Shown: positions 60,660 to 64,000 of the stretch, piece by piece
Numbering within the stretch: the first letter of the stretch is position 1
Layout: each line of letters starts with the position of its first letter
Source: Bhargavaea beijingensis
Lineage (GTDB): Bacteria; Bacillota; Bacilli; Bacillales_A; Planococcaceae
Assembly: GCF_900101985.1 (NCBI RefSeq)
Contig: NZ_FNAR01000002.1
Span: forward strand, 241,509 to 305,508
Direction of reading: 5' to 3'
DNA length: 64,000 bases
Position numbers and translations under genes: made by a program
Notes under the pieces: model-generated
What the model saw: only the letters and a program-made list of their open reading frames with translations
Databases searched by the model: none
Told to the model about the DNA's origin: nothing

Positions 60660-62027
60660 ATGGCCGAGCAAGTGCTCTCACGTGAACGGTTTTATTTGGA
60701 GGCGGTTTTGGAGACGAGCAATGACGCCGTTTCCATCATTAACGCGGATGGTGTAGTCGAGTTCTGGAATGAACACGCGGAAACGCTGTACGGCATTCCG
60801 TCCGGGCAGATCGTCGGCAAAAAGATGAATGCATTTTTTAAAAAGGAAGATTTGAAGATCCTTGAGCTATTAAAGACGCACGAGTACGTGCTCAACATTT
60901 ATCATCAGCCCCGTCCCGACAAACACATCATGATCAGCGCTTCCCCCATCTTTGACGAAGAAGGCAACCTGCTGGGTGCGCTGTCGATCGACCAGGATAT
61001 CTCGAATATCGTGGAACTCAATGAGAAGTTGACGCTTACGACTTCGGAGCTTCAAAAAATCAAACACCAATACAACGAACAAAACCTGCACGACCCGCTA
61101 TCCGTCATCAAAGGCAGCAGCGCCGCACTGCAAGCGGTGAAAGCCCTCGCCCTGAAAGTGGCGAAGACGGATGCGACGGTCCTGATCCAGGGGGAGAGCG
61201 GCGTCGGAAAGGAATTGTTCGCCCAGGGCATCCATGAAGCGAGCAACCGCAAGGACAAGCCGTTCATCGCCGTGAACTGCGGTGCCATCCCAGAGGCCCT
61301 GTTCGAAAGTGAGTTTTTCGGCTATGAAAAAGGGTCCTTCACGGGAGCCGACAAAAACGGCAAAGCCGGTAAAGTGGAAATGGCCTCGACCGGCACCCTG
61401 TTCCTCGACGAAATCGGAACACTCCCGTTGGACATGCAAGTGAAGCTGCTGAGGATCCTTCAGGAACGGGAAGTCTACCGCATCGGCGGACATTCCCCGA
61501 TCGACGTGGACATCCGGATTATCGCCGCCACGAACAGCGACCTGGAAAAACTGGTGCAGCTCGGCCAATTCCGCGAAGACCTCTACTACCGTTTGAATGT
61601 CGTGACGCTCAACATCCCTCCATTAAGGGAGCGGGCGGAGGACATTCCCGCGCTCATGGACACCTTTATCCGTGAATTCAGTTACCAATACGACAAGGAG
61701 CCCCACGAATTCACGGAGGGCGCAATGGCCGCCTGCGCCCATTACGGCTGGCCCGGCAACATCCGGGAACTGCGCAACTTGGCGGAACGGGTCGTTATCT
61801 TCAACGACTCGCCCACAGTCGGGCTATCCGACCTGCAACTCCTCATGCCGCACCTGACGGAACAAACCAGACAGCCGAAACTCTCGCTTGAAAAAGACCA
61901 GCTGGAGAAAACCCGCATCACCGAAGCCCTGCAAGAAACCTACGGCAACAAAACCGCCGCCGCCAAAAAGCTCGGCATCTCCAGAGTGAGTTTGTATAAA
62001 AAGATCAAGCAGTACGGGATTGAATAA
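60660..62027 (+). CDS. PAS-containing sigma-54 activator (RocR/PrdR-like)
   Basis: A 455-residue activator from the ATG at 60660, 8 bases after AAGGAG. The PAS domain is at about 10-120. The AAA+ domain has GESGVGKELFAQG (Walker A, near 177), GSFTGADKNGKAG (GAFTGA loop, near 225) and GTLFLDEIGTLP (Walker B). The C-terminal Fis-like HTH reads NKTAAAKKLGISRVSLYKKIKQYG. Being divergent from an operon with a sigma-54 promoter, it most likely senses proline or hydroxyproline through its PAS domain and activates that operon. Confidence 0.92.
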   Translation: MAEQVLSRERFYLEAVLETSNDAVSIINADGVVEFWNEHAETLYGIPSGQIVGKKMNAFFKKEDLKILELLKTHEYVLNIYHQPRPDKHIMISASPIFDEEGNLLGALSIDQDISNIVELNEKLTLTTSELQKIKHQYNEQNLHDPLSVIKGSSAALQAVKALALKVAKTDATVLIQGESGVGKELFAQGIHEASNRKDKPFIAVNCGAIPEALFESEFFGYEKGSFTGADKNGKAGKVEMASTGTLFLDEIGTLPLDMQVKLLRILQEREVYRIGGHSPIDVDIRIIAATNSDLEKLVQLGQFREDLYYRLNVVTLNIPPLRERAEDIPALMDTFIREFSYQYDKEPHEFTEGAMAACAHYGWPGNIRELRNLAERVVIFNDSPTVGLSDLQLLMPHLTEQTRQPKLSLEKDQLEKTRITEALQETYGNKTAAAKKLGISRVSLYKKIKQYGIE

Positions 62028-62040
62028 GAGTTGGAGGGGG

Positions 62041-62072
62041 GAGCGGTTACCTCTGCGTGATGAGTGATTACC
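62041..62072 (+). repeat. phased repeat, two units
   Basis: GAGCGGTTACC (62041) and GAGTGATTACC (62062) are exactly 21 bases apart. Confidence 0.8.
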
Positions 62073-62147
62073 AAACAGGCAGGTATGCCCCGATAACCGA
62101 ATGCCCATCACATGAATAAGATGAGGGGAGGTTTATGGAAGGGGGGA

Positions 62148-62462
62148 ATGAAGATGGTTAATTACGGTCAATGGCCGGGCGGTGATTCTGAGGTGAATTG
62201 GCATGTGGGACCGGATTTTACGGTTCCGTATGCTGGCGAATCATTTGAACAGGGCTACGAATCGATCGATGATGAACATCCGGCTCTTATTGGCCAGGAG
62301 CCATACAGGAATCAGATGGGACCGTACGCCGTTCCGTCATTTCCATGGCAGCAGGGGGCAGGCGGCGGACACTGGCAACCCTATGGGCAATATCCTCAAA
62401 TGATGCCGCCCTATTGTATGCGCTGCGGCTCCCCGTGGATGGGGCCGGGCTACGGATACTGA
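62148..62462 (+). CDS. small Gly/Pro/Tyr-rich protein of unknown function
   Basis: A 104-residue protein from the ATG at 62148 behind GGAAGGGGGGA (the in-frame ATG two codons on is possible). It is low in charge and rich in Gly, Pro, Tyr, Trp and Gln, ending QYPQMMPPYCMRCGSPWMGPGYGY with a Cys-x-x-Cys. Such composition is seen in spore-coat or surface-associated small proteins, but no family is recognised. A strong terminator follows at once, which supports a real gene. Confidence 0.6.
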   Translation: MKMVNYGQWPGGDSEVNWHVGPDFTVPYAGESFEQGYESIDDEHPALIGQEPYRNQMGPYAVPSFPWQQGAGGGHWQPYGQYPQMMPPYCMRCGSPWMGPGYGY

Positions 62463-62475
62463 TTGAACAGCGAAA

Positions 62476-62512
62476 ACGAAACCCGCCCGGATGCCAGGTG
62501 GGTTTCGTTTTT
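62476..62512 (+). terminator. intrinsic terminator
   Basis: ACGAAACCCGCC pairs with GGTGGGTTTCGT, followed by TTTTG. Confidence 0.88.
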
Positions 62513-62599
62513 GTGACTTTGATGGGTGTTAAATGCGATGCACCGGTCTGCAATCCCTCGGAGATGTGCGGAATCGGAAGGGGCTGCTCAGACGCCGCT

Positions 62600-63373
62600 T
62601 CACGTGATTCTCTCATCCTCGAGATTCCTCCACAGGTGATGCGCTTCCCGGGCGATGTGCTCCAGCAGATCAGGCGGGGACGTGGTCACGGCCGCACACT
62701 GTTTGACCAGATCGTCCAACTCCAACTTAAACTCCTCTAAGCTTTTGGCTTCCTTAATGATCATATTCTTGAATTGCGTCAGGACCGGCAAGGTTTCATT
62801 TCTCGGGGTCCGGATCATGGTCTGCAGGGCATTCGCCTGCAACAGCAGACGCTCAAACTTCTGCATCATCTCCGTCACCCTGAAATTCAGCTCGTAATTT
62901 GATAGATCCAGGTAATGGCGGATATAGCCCAGGTGATCGGCCATTTGCCTCAGCCAAAAGACGCATTCATGGATGATGGCATCCGACGGGGAAATCTGGG
63001 TGCCGCTCTCGATCAGTTTATACACCCTCTGGGACTCCTCGGATTCCCTGACCATATGATCCAAGAGGGAAACAGGCGTGGAGATAATGACCTCACAGTG
63101 CAAGGATTTATCCATCGTGTAGGCAAGCAGACTATGGAATTCCTTCGTCGCATGGCGGGCCTCGTCAATCAGCTTGCCGACATCGCCCTGTTTCTTGACC
63201 GCCTTTTCATACACCTTCCCCAGACGCTCGATATTGTTCAGATTCGCACGGGCCAGCTCTGTCTCGTAATGGCTGATTTCCCTATCGAAAAACCTGCCGT
63301 GGTCATAATCATTCTGTATCCAAAACGCGATAATCCCGTACGCATCCCGTTCATAACGGTCCGTATACCCCAA
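62600..63373 (-). CDS. DUF2935 domain-containing protein
   Basis: A 257-residue all-helical protein with two DUF2935 repeats, which form a ferritin-like-looking four-helix unit in known members. The His/Glu-rich motif HECVFWLRQMADHLGYIRHYL near residue 135 and the matching half ending LEHIAREAHHLWRNLEDE probably hold metal ligands. The start is TTG at 63373, 8 bases after AAGGAGT. It is common in Bacillales and Clostridia with no proven role. It stands alone. Confidence 0.82.
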   Translation of the reverse strand: MGYTDRYERDAYGIIAFWIQNDYDHGRFFDREISHYETELARANLNNIERLGKVYEKAVKKQGDVGKLIDEARHATKEFHSLLAYTMDKSLHCEVIISTPVSLLDHMVRESEESQRVYKLIESGTQISPSDAIIHECVFWLRQMADHLGYIRHYLDLSNYELNFRVTEMMQKFERLLLQANALQTMIRTPRNETLPVLTQFKNMIIKEAKSLEEFKLELDDLVKQCAAVTTSPPDLLEHIAREAHHLWRNLEDERIT

Positions 63374-63522
63374 ATTCCCGACTCCTTCCTTCCCGGTTAT
63401 GGCATAGCCTGATGAATTGTATTCGTTTGGCGGGGGGCTTATGTACGGCCGGTTCTCATAGCCCGGAATAAAGGATTAATAGAAAGGGTAATCTACCTCT
63501 ATAACACAAATGAGGTGATCCG

Positions 63523-63999
63523 ATGAAACAAGAAGAAATGGAAACGCTCCGGGAGCTGATCAAAGACGTCGACACTGCGATGCTGACGACCGTATCCGAC
63601 GAAGGGCTCGTCTCCCGCCCGATGAAAACACAGGAAGTCGAATTCGACGGCGACCTCTGGTTCTTTACGAAGAAGGAAACCGACAAATACAAAGAAATCC
63701 TCCACAACAAAGACGTCAACGTCGCCTACGCCGGCAAATCCTATGTCTCCGTCCGGGGACGGGCCGAAATCGTCGAGGACATGGCCAAGAAAAAGGAGCT
63801 CTGGAGCAAAGCCTACGAGAAGATCATGCAGACCACCTACGACGACCCCGACGTCATCCTGATCAAGGTAAAAGCCGAAGCCGCCGAATACTGGGAAAGC
63901 GGCAGCCTGATCAAGAACATCGCGTTCATGTACAAGCGGATGACGGGGAAGGATGCGGAGTCAGCGGAGATTAATGAGACGTTGGAATTGGATAAGTGA
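63523..63999 (+). CDS. pyridoxamine 5'-phosphate oxidase-like protein (general stress protein 26/YdaG type)
   Basis: A 158-residue split-barrel flavin/F420-fold protein. TAMLTTVSDEGLVSRPMKTQEVEFDGDLWFFTKKETDK and VSVRGRAEIVED match B. subtilis YdaG (general stress protein 26), which binds FMN or a related cofactor. The C-terminus KVKAEAAEYWESG is typical. Its reaction is not known; members are general-stress induced, but no clear sigma-B promoter was found upstream. GAGGTGATCC precedes the ATG. The stop lies one base before the window end. Confidence 0.85.
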   Translation: MKQEEMETLRELIKDVDTAMLTTVSDEGLVSRPMKTQEVEFDGDLWFFTKKETDKYKEILHNKDVNVAYAGKSYVSVRGRAEIVEDMAKKKELWSKAYEKIMQTTYDDPDVILIKVKAEAAEYWESGSLIKNIAFMYKRMTGKDAESAEINETLELDK

Positions 64000-64000
64000 A

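Noticed and set aside
63374..63522. Sigma-B promoter for the general stress protein 26-like gene
   Set aside because: GGGTAA near 63485 looks like a -10, but no GTTT-type -35 lies 12-15 bases upstream.

Overview
The window comes from a low-to-mid G+C member of the Bacillota. It looks like Bacillales, most plausibly a Planococcaceae relative (Sporosarcina/Bhargavaea-like). The basis is purine-rich Shine-Dalgarno sites with GTG/TTG starts, a YwqCDE-type tyrosine kinase/phosphatase set, an Mga/AtxA-type regulator, LPXTG anchoring with a class D sortase, and a Bacillus-type stand-alone proline dehydrogenase. No rRNA, tRNA, CRISPR array or prophage was seen. The genus is not certain.

Region 1 (1-22500) is a Wzx/Wzy-type surface polysaccharide locus. 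It opens with a degenerate SGNH-like lipid-anchored or membrane protein on the minus strand, then the kinase modulator, tyrosine kinase, phosphatase and a UDP-GlcNAc 4,6-dehydratase in host-like composition. It continues into a clearly A+T-rich cassette (about 5480-22500). The cassette encodes three nucleotide-sugar routes: a bacillosamine-type 4-amino sugar, UDP-L-FucNAc by FnlA/B/C, and a UDP-GlcNAc(3NAc)A-type acid by WbpA/B/D/E. It also has one initiating phosphoglycosyl transferase, two GT4 transferases, a polymerase, a flippase and several modifying enzymes. The counts fit a trisaccharide repeat.

Region 2 (22500-32350) holds an ABC exporter whose permease gene is split by an IS21-family element (2488 bp, 5-bp target duplication, istA frameshifted). 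Around it are a GGDEF pseudogene, a VanZ-like protein, a DUF6241 protein with a nearby broken duplicate, and several arrays of a short intergenic repeat.

Region 3 (30837-40117) is a surface-adhesin island: an Mga/AtxA-type regulator divergent from a 2282-residue LPXTG protein with twelve SpaA/Cna-B-like domains, followed by a class D sortase.

Region 4 (40400-64000) is mainly amino-acid and organic-acid metabolism. It contains an AAA+ regulator lacking GAFTGA next to a class III aminotransferase and a YjiH-family membrane protein, and an orphan PD-(D/E)XK-like protein. A TRAP transporter with a DapA-family lyase sits behind a two-palindrome promoter and is followed by a frameshifted XRE-cupin regulator. 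A LysR regulator is divergent from an opine-dehydrogenase/NhaC/AEC set. A proline racemase or hydroxyproline epimerase, proline dehydrogenase and BrnQ carrier form an operon with a good sigma-54 promoter and a divergent sigma-54 activator. Small stress or unknown genes close the window.

The most unusual feature is a dispersed intergenic repeat with an 11-base core (GAGTGRTTACC) recurring at an exact 21-base period, two helical turns. It lies in about a dozen intergenic places outside the A+T-rich cassette, and in one place it is embedded in a larger tandem duplication that copied the 3' end of a regulator gene.
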